Part shown: in pieces, positions 44,541 to 55,390 of the stretch
How positions within the stretch are numbered: position 1 is the stretch's first letter
Layout: each line of letters starts with the position of its first letter
Source of the DNA: Blasia pusilla
Taxonomy: Eukaryota; Marchantiophyta; Marchantiopsida; Blasiales
Reading direction: 5' to 3'
DNA: 64,000 bases
NCBI GenBank assembly: GCA_050084515.1
Contig: CM114272.1
Span: 56,916,001-56,980,000 of the forward strand
Translations under genes and position numbers: made by a program
The notes under the pieces: generated by a model
What the model was told of the DNA's origin: nothing
The model's database searches: none
What the model saw: the letters and a program-made list of their open reading frames with translations, nothing else

Positions 44541-46500
44541 CAATTTTGCAATGCAAACACTTTTGTAACAGCTTATCTTTTTAAGTCATGTTCTTATCAT
44601 CGCATCCACCTTTAGATGCATCAATGATGTAGTTTCAGATTCTTAGCAGCCATTTTGATAAAAACCACTTACAATTTTTGTACAGCAAGGACATATTTTC
44701 CACTTTATTATAGCCCCGAATGATTGCGATCTTTTCATGCATGTTTCAAATGCAAAAATCTTTATGTAACATTTCCATTCCGTTGTACATATATTTACAT
44801 CTCCTATTTAAAGATCTCGGTCACGACTCATGTGATTCAATGCAGGAGTACTTATGTTTGAATGAAACACTTACAGTTTTGCATTCACTAGATGGTTGTC
44901 ATGCTTTACACATTTGCTTGATGATTGGTTGTGCATACATTCATGGCACATCTTCTTTCTATGCAAAATAAGAATTGCTATAGTATCTTTAGTAAACATA
45001 TGCTTTAAATTTCCGCTCCACTCTGGTTTACTTATCACAATGATTGGTGATTTGCTGATTACCAGATTTTTGCTTCTATTCAAAGCTATCCTTGTATATT
45101 CATAACATTCTCCATTTTGTCTATGCCATGTTGTATTGTTCTAAAATTTCTTGCGTTAGAGGTCGTGACGTTTCCATTCATAGTAGCACAAATTCAGCCC
45201 AGATTCATTGAAGTGAAAAAATGACAATAACAATAGAGGTACTCCCCTTCTTCTACCGAATGACATTGTTTGTGTAATGTTGGCACTACCTACTTCATCC
45301 TTTGTATCCCTTCACAACATATGGCATCGCTAGTAAGAACCTATACACACAAGCACCTCAAATGATCACACACAATTGCATTTTTTGGACAAGAAATTTT
45401 GTACACAGTGAGGAAGGTACGCATAAGAATCTTCATAGAAAAACATAGCATTTGTATACTAGCTCCATCGTCGCCATTTTAGCCGGATGTTGAGCTCTAT
45501 AACATAATTAAGCATAGCAAATTCAGCTGCCACTAATTAGTCATTTTCGCGGACCGTAAGATGCACACGTACATTTACGTGTCAATTGTATACGCCCCCT
45601 TTATATACGCGTGAAATGTTTATACCTCCTTATTAGACAGATAAAGTTTGTTCGCAGCCTCAGTATGTTGTGGTGGCCTTCTTTTCACTACCGGATTTTC
45701 TGCACTGCTAACTTCTCAAAAATATTAGGTTTCCTTACACGTTCTTGTTCTGCATATCATTCGCTCCTTAGTTAATTATATTTAACATTACCTAATGTAC
45801 ACTCTGCATTCAATTCAACCTATTTCAGAAACTACAACATGGGGCTGCCACACTAATTTACATATAAAATAAATGAAAAAAAAATATCTATCTCTTAGAA
45901 AATATTCATGCCCCTACTACATGCAAGTTGCAAAATACAAGTTATTTTGCATTATTCTCCACATCTTATCCTATTTTGCATCTTTGTCTTTTTCTAATCA
46001 ATTATTCCTCGTGTTACTAATAATGCCCGTATCCACACCATTTTTCGGAAGTTATTCTCATTGTGTTACTTTCGGTTTCTTTGTATTTTCTCACCGTAAT
46101 TTATGAACCCGGGCCACCTCCCCCACACTTATGTTAGGCACCATGTAACCATTGAAAATTTCTAATGGTATAAATTTTCAAAACATATTTACTACACTTT
46201 TGAATAATATTTGAATTAAATTAAAGTTCATGCTAAGAATCTTCATAATTCCCAGATTGAATTTCGAATCTTGTGCGCCTGGCGACTCCCGCGGCTTCGA
46301 TGGATGTCAACACTAATCCGATCTTAAGTGAGAACTTACTTAACTTTTCCGTTCACATTAGGAAAGTCATCCACTTTGCTAATTTACGAATTAGAGTAGG
46401 AATCGATCGAACGGTTCTGAATCGACGGCCGTAACCATCAAGTCCGCAAGTCCCACGATTCAGAGAATTCCACGTCGATCCATCAGCTAAGTGGAAACAT
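44541..46500. other. AT-rich stretch, nothing recognised
   Basis: Only short frames occur, and they lack coding character. Composition changes to more balanced, CpG-containing DNA after about 46,250, marking the end of the transposon-rich part. Confidence 0.5.
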
Positions 46501-46732
46501 ATGCCTAGATCTAGCGAACAGCTTAGATTAGATTCTTCCACTGCTGGCCGGAAAGCTCCACGCCTACAGCAGAAGAGAAGAAGTTGGACATTTTTGTATG
46601 GTGGTGGGGCTGCAGGAGATGATCCTTCTGTGTGGTGTGAGGGAATCGATGAAAACATTTGCAAGAGTACCGAGGAATGTTTCAAGGACAGATGCTATAT
46701 TTGCAAGAGTAGCTTGACCCCTCATGTCAACA
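46501..46732 (+). CDS. Possible FLZ-type zinc-finger protein, first exon only
   Basis: The frame starts at ATG 46,501, is basic and Ser-rich, and ends DPSVWCEGIDENICKSTEEC and FKDRCYICKSSLTPHVN just before a splice donor-like GTAAGT (46,733). F-x-x-x-C-x-x-C-K-x-x-L is the first half of the FLZ (DUF581) finger, plant-specific adaptors of SnRK1 signalling. The second half (D-I-Y-M-Y-R-G-D-x-A-F-C-S) should lie in a following exon. The nearest candidate after AG 46,855 reads CVYYVACAGDTVTPA, which keeps only GDT. It is therefore a diverged or broken FLZ gene, or a chance resemblance. Confidence 0.3.
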
Positions 46733-46892
46733 GTAAGTCCACAGATCTAAGCTGCAGCAGGCGCAGAGCGAGTTTTGACGCCTCCGTCTCCATGAGGTTC
46801 CTGAGCATATTAGTTCCTGGACGACGCAACTAAATTAAGTTTCGTGCGTGTGCAGCTGTGTGTATTACGTGGCGTGCGCGGGAGACACGGTC

Positions 46893-46932
46893 ACGCCGGC
46901 ACTGGAGCTCTCAGCAGCTCCAGTGCCGGCGT
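46893..46932. other. Perfect 17-bp stem hairpin
   Basis: ACGCCGGCACTGGAGCT, loop CTCAGC, then AGCTCCAGTGCCGGCGT. It sits downstream of the FLZ-like exon and ends in GTAAGT. No adjacent T-run is seen, and the stem is too short for a plant microRNA precursor. Confidence 0.8.
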
Positions 46933-48230
46933 AAGTCCACATTTCTTGTCCGTGTCCCGACGCGCTTAGCTTGGCCGGGCCATCTACTGCAGTAATCTCG
47001 AGCTCGCATGGGTTTCGAATATTTCCCGGACTGGATTTTCGTGCAGCAGCAGGCAGGCGTGCGCGGGATTATGCGTGGAATCTCCAACCCTCATGGGTTT
47101 CGATCTGAGTCGTGCGAATTCAAGCGGAGTGAAATGCGACCTCGCTGAATGGCTATCCAAATACGATCTCGCTTCCTCAGATTGCGCAAAACCTTCGCCG
47201 ATTGTTCCCAAACTCGAATTAGCAACGTACAATACATATGAACATTCCGCTGATTCCACTGCGGTTTTGGCTACCGACACGAGTCACCCCAAACTCGCGT
47301 GTGGATCTTTAGTACTTTCTTTACTGATTCGCTTGTCGATGAGGTTAGCGATCGAAAGAGCTCGGCATGTGAACGCGACACTGGAGCTTCCCAGTCTGCA
47401 TGGATTGTCTGGTCCGGACTCCAGAGCGATGTGTGAACTTTGAAGTGGCAGCCTGACTATTCCTAGCAATGTAGCGACTCCGCTCGAATGAATGGCCGGC
47501 CGAGGGACGAGTCAAAGATAGCTGCCACATTCATTTTGTCGACTATTTGCAGAGACAAGTCGACATGCTCGGGAAACGAAGCGAGATACGAGTTCGGTAA
47601 AACAGTCACAAGGAAGGAAATCCCCCATTATTACCGACCATCGTGACGTAAGGTCATGTAGGGGTGGAGGCGGCGATCTAGTAGCTGTGTATATCTAGCA
47701 CAAGTGGACGCGGACGCTTACATCGCTGCTTTTCCCGGCCTTTAATAGTTTACGGACGATGAAGTAATGAAGTTGTTCCAAGTCCGCGCAGAGAATTTGA
47801 GGACACCCACCCATGGGACCCGAAAATGACGATGCTCGCTGGAGCTCGAGATTGATTTCGGAAAGATATGTGTGGAAGAAAAGTGTGGGAAGGAATTCCC
47901 AGCTGTGCTCGAGCTTTACGAAGAAGAGACGACGTTTGTTTGTGTGCAGAGACGACGGAGCAGTCAGTCAGTGAACACCAGGCCCAGAGCACCGGGGTCG
48001 CTATTGGAAAAGTCGCACTTTGACCGATCTCGGAGCGGAAGTGTTCAACGCTAGAACGCTGCGAGACTCTTTCAACGTACGTACGTACTCACTGCTAGCC
48101 TAGTACATGAGAGCACATGCATGCATGTCCGCCGCTTGTGTGTGCCATCCCCGATGCCACTCTATCCACGGCTGCATGCGTAGTGCATACGAGATCCGCA
48201 GCCGACGAGCGCTACCCAATTAGGGACGGC
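46933..48230. other. Unassigned stretch with one 122-residue frame
   Basis: The frame at 47,075-47,443 (plus) is open but without recognisable domains. The rest has only short frames. A GTACGTACGTAC / CATGCATGCATG simple-sequence stretch lies at 48,077-48,126. Confidence 0.3.
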
Positions 48231-48244
48231 CGTAGCTTATATAT
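48216..48244 (+). promoter_or_regulatory. Candidate CCAAT and TATA boxes
   Basis: CCAAT (48,216-48,220) lies 16 bases upstream of TTATATAT (48,237-48,244), about 380 bases before the start codon of the six-cysteine gene. This implies a long leader. Confidence 0.35.
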
Positions 48245-48626
48245 GTTTGGACCCGGACTGCTCGTCTCTCAACCACCAGTCGCTGCTGATCCAAATCTCG
48301 GGAGCGCATCGCTTCTCCTCCTGCTCTATAAGCTCTATGCCTGCGCGTAACAAGATACACGTAACGATCGATCGTCAGCACCTTGAGGATTTCTAACCCA
48401 TGCGCGCTCATTCTCTAGCACGAGTTGCAGGTCTAGCACTTCGGCCGATCGATCGAGGGTACTGGAAAAATCTACGAGCGGTTACCGAAACATGTCACAG
48501 CGGAGTTTCTGCATCAGTTTGTAGATCGGCATCAGATCTAGCCTAACGCTACAGCGCAGCTGCAAGAGTTCTCTAGACTACGTGACGATCGGATAATCCC
48601 AGTCTAGACTACGTGACGATCGAACC

Positions 48627-49041
48627 ATGTCAAGCTACAACGATGTAAGTTTAATTTCGTAATACTCTACTCTTTCGTTTGGTCGTGAGATAGCTAGGTT
48701 TGGACGGACGCTGATTTTTATTTCATGCGCAAATCGTCTTGAATCCAGTTCTTCTGTGACGACTCCAGCCCACCTTGGCTCACCGCTTCTCGGGGTGATT
48801 ATGAGGCTGACCAGGGCGACCTCCGATTCCAAACCAGTCGGAAGGATGGAATAAGGTGTCACAGGAATTTATGCCTCGATGTGAAACAGAATGCCGTGGA
48901 GCTCAATTACTTGGATCAGATCTACACGTGGTAATTTTCAAGTCTGAAAATCCTATTCATTCGAATATATAGAGTGAATGCATCGAAATCGATCCCAACA
49001 AGCGCTTCAAATTAAGCTACCGATATGTTTGCGAAGGATAG
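48627..49041 (+). CDS. Putative three-exon, 88-residue six-cysteine protein
   Basis: The exons are 48,627-48,644 (MSSYND), 48,749-48,930 and 48,975-49,041. The introns have GTAAGT...CCAG and GTAATT...AGAG boundaries, and the three parts join in frame (267 bases including stop). Exon 2 reads FFCDDSSPPWLTASRGDYEA, GIRCHRNLCLDVKQNAVELN and YLDQIYT; exon 3 reads CECIEIDPNKRFKLSYRYVC and EG. There are six cysteines (FFC, IRC, LC, TCEC, VC) and no signal peptide. I do not recognise a family. Similar open stretches follow downstream (49,090-49,210, 49,540-49,706, 49,860-50,070), so the true gene may be longer with more exons or belong to a local tandem family. Confidence 0.35.
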
Positions 49042-51500
49042 AGAGATCAGAGAGGAAAAATGTCACATGACTGATCGATTCTCTTCAACCCGTTTTGTGA
49101 CCACAGATTTCACTGTCCCCATGGATGACTCGAGCGGTATCAGCCCTGGGTCTTCTGGTTTGCGATTCTCGGAATGTAACCACCAGCTGAATTCGAAGGT
49201 CTTAACGTGAGGAATATCTAGTCCAAGAAACGGTCTATAAGTACTTCCTCGAGGTCGACGCGCTGAGTCCTCGGACTGGTGTCGACGATCGACATGGGTG
49301 ATCATCATGATACCTGTGAAACCCGAACCGCCCTACACATCGATCGGAACGCGTTCGAAATATGCACAACTCTAATTTGAGAATGGACAGTGACAGGAAC
49401 ATGTGCATTAGTCGGCTTCAGCGCCCATATATCAGAATCGAAGGCTCGCGGAATCCTAACCATCTATGAATGTAAAATATGGCTTGACTCTTGTACGCCC
49501 TCATTCGAATTAAATCTAGGCTCGTGACACCATACTCGAATTCAGTTTTTTGTAATTCAGCTGCAGAAGTACTGGCTGGCCCAGGGAATTCGGATAAAGG
49601 CTACCTCCACATGTCGAAAATGCAACTGCTTGCGCGGCAGGAAATAGGTTGCTTCACCCCTCACACATCCGAAGATGAATTATCATGCAATTGCAAGGAG
49701 TTCTAATCGAATTCCCGGCAGCGGATCCGGACTGTACACGCTAAATTCAAGGGACAATATTTAATTCTCTCGGATCCGGAGATAGCTTGGGACTAGTACG
49801 GATAAATGCGCGCAAGTACAGAAGTCGAACGTGCACGTGAAACCTCACTGTGTGATAAGTACACTAGTACTGTACCTGGATGAAACTATGAGTGTGGGTC
49901 TGCAATTAGTAACTAATGCGCATGTGATCTCGACCTTCGAAGGCTCCGATTATAATTGGGATAACCCTAAACCCTACATCCTGAAACACTTCAAACGCAT
50001 CCCGCCGTCGCAGGATTCCCTGGGAACATCACAAAGCACTTCCGTCTCACGTACAAGTATGTGGATATTTAGCCAGCTTGTACGTAGCTGTGGCTAGATC
50101 TCACATATGTAGCTCTAGATCTCTCCGGTCGGACTGCGTTGACTGAAAAGAGGTCAAGATCGTTCCAGGCCTTTAGTTGTCAATACGGGGACTACCTAAT
50201 GAGATCAAACGATGTGGGGATCGGAAATAAAGGGCCATGAAAACTTTCAAGTCTTCGGAATGTCGGGTCTCAACATCATTTGCTCTAATTCCAGTCCTCA
50301 GATCCGGCGATGAGCAAGTGCAGTGAGCTTCAGTTACGGAGTAAACTTCGGCAACGGAATATGGATTTTTAGACATGACCACGATTTTCAAAGGTTTGGA
50401 AGTTCTCTGGTGATAGGGACTATTATAGGGCGTTGGGGGACTCAGGACCTGATGCTCCACAATTGTGATGTAAATAAATTTGATAAGACATTTTAATTTC
50501 GCAACCAACACAAATGTGTTTCCTGTCGAGAGCCGCGATTCCAGTTTTAACGACACCGAATCTCAACTTCCTTGTGAACCTCCGCCGAATCTCTCCGTAA
50601 GAAAATCAAAGAGACTCCTCGATTCTCGAATCGGTAGGATTTGTCTTGCGACAGTCGGAACAGATCAGAGTTAATTCATTACAACATTCACACCTATCGC
50701 TGTAAGTGCGAAGCTCTAACCTGCATCCACATACTACACAGGTCCGAAAGAGCGCACAAGTAATTCCTGCAGCAGATAGGCTGCCGCGGACCATATGTAC
50801 AGGCAGTGCTGTGATTGATCCAGCAAAATTATCAGAGTTAGAGCACACATCAACCGATCGAAGTCTGGGCTAAATCGGTGGAGATCAGTCTGTTCGCCAT
50901 CCGAGAGAGGGATGGACGGACCTTCACTCTCCTCCATTCTGGCAGCTGTCGAGGTGGCAGGACTGCCATGGTGGACGGAGCTAGCGTTTCTACCCAGTAC
51001 AGCGATGCTCGGGATGTAGAGAACTCATCTCGCTAGTTAATTGGCACGTCCCTTTTAATGGAGTCCCATCACCACGACGTCAATATCTACTGTTATATTA
51101 TTCTATTATTCCGAGGCGCTCTTTATATTCAAGTCTTGGAATTTCCTCAAGGGACCGTCACGAACGTGTGATGCACGGTCGCTTAAGGACTTACGTTTAC
51201 GTTTATATGACAGGCCCATGTGATCGAAAAAGACCCAGCCTTCAAGAAATGAAAATCATATATTTATATATAAATTTATTTACTATTATTTAGGCCACCA
51301 TGTTTTTTCTTTTTCTTTTTTTTCTCCATCGAGAAATTAATTATTACACACAGCTCGTGAGTAATAAGTAATTATTATCAATGTCATAGTGTATCGATGG
51401 CTCACAGCACCTGTTATTCACTAATATATACAAGTGCATTTACAAGCTGCGGAGGTCCATCAGCTCGCTTGCTTGGCATAGCTTGAGTTTTTTTATCGCT
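49042..51500 (+). other. Exon-like open stretches, unassigned
   Basis: Candidate coding blocks bounded by splice-like sites are DFTVPMDDSSGISPGSSG (after ACCACAG, 49,105), LHMSKMQLLARQEIGCF and DELSCNCKEF (ending TAA 49,706), and FEGSDYNWDNPKPYILKHF (49,937, before AAGTATGT). They may be further exons or decayed relatives of the 48,627 gene. From 50,200 to 51,500 I see only short frames. An AT-rich patch with runs of T lies at 51,250-51,420. Confidence 0.25.
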
Positions 51501-51658
51501 GGGAGCTACCGGCATCGCACTCCCTATACATGCAGGTCCATGGATCTGCCAACCCGTGTGCGCAACACGCAATTAAGCCTTCCCTCCCGTCGATGAAGGT
51601 CCGGAGGAACTGCTGCGATTTCATTTCAAGACCTAGACGAACGTATAATCACGTGGGA

Positions 51659-52048
51659 ATGCTTACAAAGTCGACGATGTGGATGATGGTTGTGAGCTTG
51701 GGCGTTATGGCGCCCTCCGCAACGCTTGCTGACATAACTATCGAAGTCGCAGTGGAGAACGAGATCGTTGTGCACTGCTACGCTCTTGCAGGCGAAGTGC
51801 TGCAGAGGGATTATGGGCTTTGGCACATGTCGCTTTACCGCATGAAAAGCATGCAATTTCCAGTCTTCGACGCCGCCACAACAACGGAGTCTCGCTGCCA
51901 TTTCCTCCTCTCTGCAGTCGGCTGGCAATACTTTCCAGTGTACACCAAATTCGGCTTCGCTTCTTTTTGTGGGACAGACTGTCTCTGGATTGTCACCCCC
52001 ACTGGATTCAGTGTCTCTGGAAGACGGGCTTATGGCTGGATTGATTAA
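51659..52048 (+). CDS. S1/SPH (self-incompatibility protein S1) family secreted protein
   Basis: A 129-residue single-exon protein. The frame is open from 51,530, but the Met at 51,659 starts a typical signal peptide, MLTKSTMWMMVVSLGVMAPS, cleaved near ATLA-D. The mature part reads VVHCYALAGEVLQRDYG, ESRCHFLLSAVGWQYFPVY and FCGTDCLWIVTPTGFSVSG. Four cysteines (HCY, RCHF, FCG, DCLW), the 'C.l.w...F.vY' strand and the 'C.W.v...G' end are the S1 family (PF05938) pattern at its normal size. Family knowledge: small secreted beta-sandwich ligands, known from poppy pollen incompatibility, otherwise mostly of unknown role. Intronless structure is usual for the family. The start could alternatively be Met 51,530 or 51,593. 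Confidence 0.75.
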   Translation: MLTKSTMWMMVVSLGVMAPSATLADITIEVAVENEIVVHCYALAGEVLQRDYGLWHMSLYRMKSMQFPVFDAATTTESRCHFLLSAVGWQYFPVYTKFGFASFCGTDCLWIVTPTGFSVSGRRAYGWID

Positions 52049-52831
52049 TTACTCCATGCGCTTTTGGTTCCTCGCCGTCCAGAAATCCATAATTACGTGC
52101 ATGTACATCTCGCTTCCGGGCTTAAGTGAAAACGTAGTAGATCCATCATTTGCTTGTTGATAACTTCGGTACTCAAGAATCAAGATCCATGGAATCGAAT
52201 ACTACGTGCTCTTATCTAGATACATGCTGATGCATTATTTCCCATTGTACCCTGTCAATGAAGCAGCAGTGACAAGTACCTGTTCCACTTTTCAGCCGCA
52301 ATGAAGATGAGGAGATCGCCGACCCAACGATTCGAATTCCAGTATTTATGGCATTGACCGTAGCCTCTTTCTCTCTTTCTTTCACTCCGTCGATGCTTCG
52401 CACTGCCAGCTGGAAACGTTATTCGATTGTGGATTATTGGCTGCTGTGTCCATCCGCGCATGGCGATGGGGAGATCCGTCTCGTCGAAAACAGAATTGAA
52501 ATGTTTAGAAATTGTGATTTGTTGTATATAACAATCTAAAATGTAAACACCCGGGTAAGCGACTCTTTCTCTCTTTCTTTCACTCCGTCGACTGTTATCA
52601 TGAGGATTTTTCTATTTTTTAAATGTTTTTCTTCTTAAACGGCCTCTTTTGAGTGACTTAATTTGGGGGTAAATTTTCTCATTTGGAAAGACAAAATTAT
52701 CTCATTTTCATTCACCAAAATCGTTTCTTTGCGGCAGTTTTCGGCCCTATCCACATGCCTAGACAATATTGTGAGAAGGTGATGCATTGATGGTAACTCG
52801 GCCAAGGTGGGCATGGGAAGAGAATTACTAA

Positions 52832-52898
52832 TTGGTTTGAATGTTATTCACGCGTGCCAACTTGCCAACCGGGCACGTTTGAATAACATTCAAACCAA
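52832..52898. repeat. 27-bp stem inverted repeat
   Basis: The arms TTGGTTTGAATGTTATTCA..CGTGCC and GGCACG..TGAATAACATTCAAACCAA surround a 13-base loop. Two adjacent mismatches interrupt the stem. It could be a tiny fold-back element remnant. Confidence 0.75.
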
Positions 52899-53675
52899 AC
52901 GAAAATGAAGGATTTTAGACACATGTTAAAAAGTCACGGGAAGGAGTTAAAAAGTCAGGGGAAGTTCGGTTCCCAAATCCTCTTTTAATTAGGGGAGAGT
53001 GCCCTTATAAGTTCCATCCTCTTTAATTATATACATTAGGCTTGTGTGGGAATAACGAAGGGTCCTAGGTGAATATCGGGACATATTGATATTCGTGGGT
53101 AGGCACGACATGGGAATCCCCTTAAGCCATGTTAGAAGCACCGTTGTCATACCATGATGATGGCAAATGCGAGGCAATTTGAATTTGAAATTTATTTGCG
53201 CACTTTATAAGGACATACCTATAAACTCCCTATCGAATCTCCATTCCATGTTGTGATGCTTCACTTTGTGTTCTGTTGCTAAATTGGCTCGAGATCTTAC
53301 ATGCTTTGATGAGCTCTCCAACTTCTCCCAAATCTGGCATGCTTTGATGAGCTCTCCAACTTTGTGACAATAGCGTTTACATGTGCCCCCTCCGCCACGT
53401 GATGGTCGCTTTGAATTGTTTTGCATTATTTGACTATCCCATGAGGTTTTTCTTCATTTTTCCCCACCACCTTGATGTCAGGTGATTCAACCACGCGACT
53501 GACTGTACATGTACATCACTTGACACTTCCCCATTGTCATGATGGATTTCTTTGTATGTAGTCAGTAGAGGAGTCTATGGTACAGTCTATTAATTGTTGA
53601 GGAGAGGGAAGATTATCTTCGTGAAAGATACAATTTACATTCTTGTAAAGCTGGAATGGTTTCGGAAATCGGAAT

Positions 53676-54055
53676 GGTTTCTAGTATCCAAGCACCTCCG
53701 AGTGTGGGCATTGTAGTGGCATCATAATACCTTGTCAAGGGCCTCGAGGATGGAATGACCTCTACACATTCCGTCCATCTTTAATTTTTCACCATTATGT
53801 TGCACTTGTGACCATTCTTGAAGGCTTGAGTGTGACACACAATGAGGGTGGCTAAATAATGATGATCATAATGGTTTCAACAATTCGTGCACCTCCAAGT
53901 GCGGGCGTTGTGGTGGAACATTGACGCCTTGGCAAGGGCCACGCACATGGAATGCCTTCCACATGTTCCGCCCATCTATAAGTTTCCAACATTATGCAAC
54001 TCCTTGGGACCCCTCTCGGAGAAAGGCTCAAGTGCGACATACAATAAGAGTGATG
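53676..54055. repeat. Imperfect tandem duplication, about 195-base unit
   Basis: Shared words in order are GCACCTCC.AGTG.GGGC.TTG, CTTG.CAAGGGCC, ATGGAATG.C, ACA..TTCCG.CCATCT and AAGTGCGACA.ACAAT-like. Identity is moderate, so the duplication is old. Confidence 0.6.
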
Positions 54056-54629
54056 AGATCAAGGTTGCACACAAATGGATGTGTCCGCCCGTGGGATAAA
54101 CATGACCAAGGACATGTCCCACAGATCCCCCGCCGAGATTTTTTTGGTATTTAAGTCACTCTTGCGGGCTTGGGACATGGGAACATCTTTGGGCTCGGAT
54201 TATAATTAAGGGAGGCAAGAAAATATCGATTGGGTGTGTGTGCTACAAGCCTTGGCCTGTGAGCGTGGCTAGCAATGGCCCATGGTAAGCTTGCCTTGTG
54301 CAGGCCTACTACGGGTTGGTAAGGGCCACACGCACACTCGATGTGGACCTTACAAGCAATGCGCAAGCTCGGTGTTGGTCATAAAATGGGTGGGAAAAAT
54401 TGGAGACATGTTGCTGCACTAGGTGGTGGTTGGTTGAGCCCAGGTCTACGTTATGGGCAAGGTAGGTCCGAGTACCGGCCGCAGCAATCTAGGCCCCTAT
54501 AGATATAATCATCTTAGGGACTGACATTAGATTGTGGACATGGACGAGCCCTCATGAGTCCAATGACATTTTTGTGACATGCCATTTAGTCACATTAATG
54601 ATATACTTAGAGGAAGTCTTGGTGAGGAC

Positions 54630-55390
54630 ATATATCATTTTTTGGATTGAGAAGGATCGAGAACAAGGATGTTGAGACTATATCTAAGTGTCTTGTATCC
54701 AAACTCAAAGAGGGAGGCTTAGATCTCAACAAGTTAGTAGAGTTTGGATCTGGTAGTGCTACCAAAATTATTGCAAAACGTAAAGGGGTTGCATCTCGAT
54801 TGAAAAGGAATGTTAATGTTATGACAAACGTCCCTTATGTCACACATCAAACCAATTTGGCAATCCTTAGTGCATCCAAGAGTCCGTCTTGCAAAGCCAT
54901 TAGTGATAAAGTTTGCTTCTCAGTGAACTCCATTTCCTTTTAATTTAAAAGAGCTCCAAGAGAAGGGCAAGTCTCTCTTCTTTAAAAATGAAGTTGAATA
55001 GCTCTCATGAACAAGAGCCCTAAACTTCTTTGTCCAAAGAAGTTGAAATCGTTCTTTGTGGAGCGAGGGCGTTTCACTTACTTCTTGATTATGGTCCTTT
55101 TGATAGATACATGAAACCGTTACACTCTGAATTCATGGTCCTTTTTTTCTTCCAATTCAAATGGATGGAGATATCTCCATGAAAGATCTTAAGAAGGCAA
55201 TCTTCTTTCAAAAGAACTTTGCCGATGCATTGAGCTCGAGTTTGAATGAAAGCTCAAAAACTATCTAGATAGAGAGGGTTTAGATGCTCTATTGAGAGTC
55301 AACATAGAAGGACAAAATGAGGGATATGATGATTTATTAATGGATGTTATCCATCTTTAGAAACAATCCAAAGAATTCATGTTTTTATCC
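54630..55390 (+). pseudogene. hAT-like (DUF4371/zinc-finger 862 type) transposase fragment
   Basis: The 98-residue frame (54,647-54,943) reads ENKDVETISKCLVSKLKEGG, LDLNKLVEFGSGSATKIIAK and HQTNLAILSASKSPSCKAIS. In intact relatives the middle is 'GFGSDGA..M.G...GVA..L', followed by 'CxAHRTNL'; here the catalytic Asp (GSDGA to GSGSA) and the Cys and Arg of CxAHR are changed. Downstream frames shift, with recognisable pieces such as MNKSPKLLCPKKLKSFFVER up to about 55,390. Confidence 0.7.

Larger units (their letters stand above)
52049..54629. other. Stretch with repeats but no recognised gene
   Basis: It contains a hairpin (52,832-52,898), a 24-base direct repeat 38 bases apart (CATGCTTTGATGAGCTCTCC at 53,300 and 53,338) and an imperfect tandem pair of about 195 bases (53,676-53,860 and 53,870-54,055). 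The words CTCTTTCTTTCACTCCGTCGA occur twice, near 52,371 and 52,571. No coding frame is convincing. Confidence 0.5.

Noticed and set aside
46893-46932. MicroRNA precursor
   Set aside because: The stem is 17 bp and the loop 6 bases, too small for a plant microRNA hairpin; no wider fold was seen.
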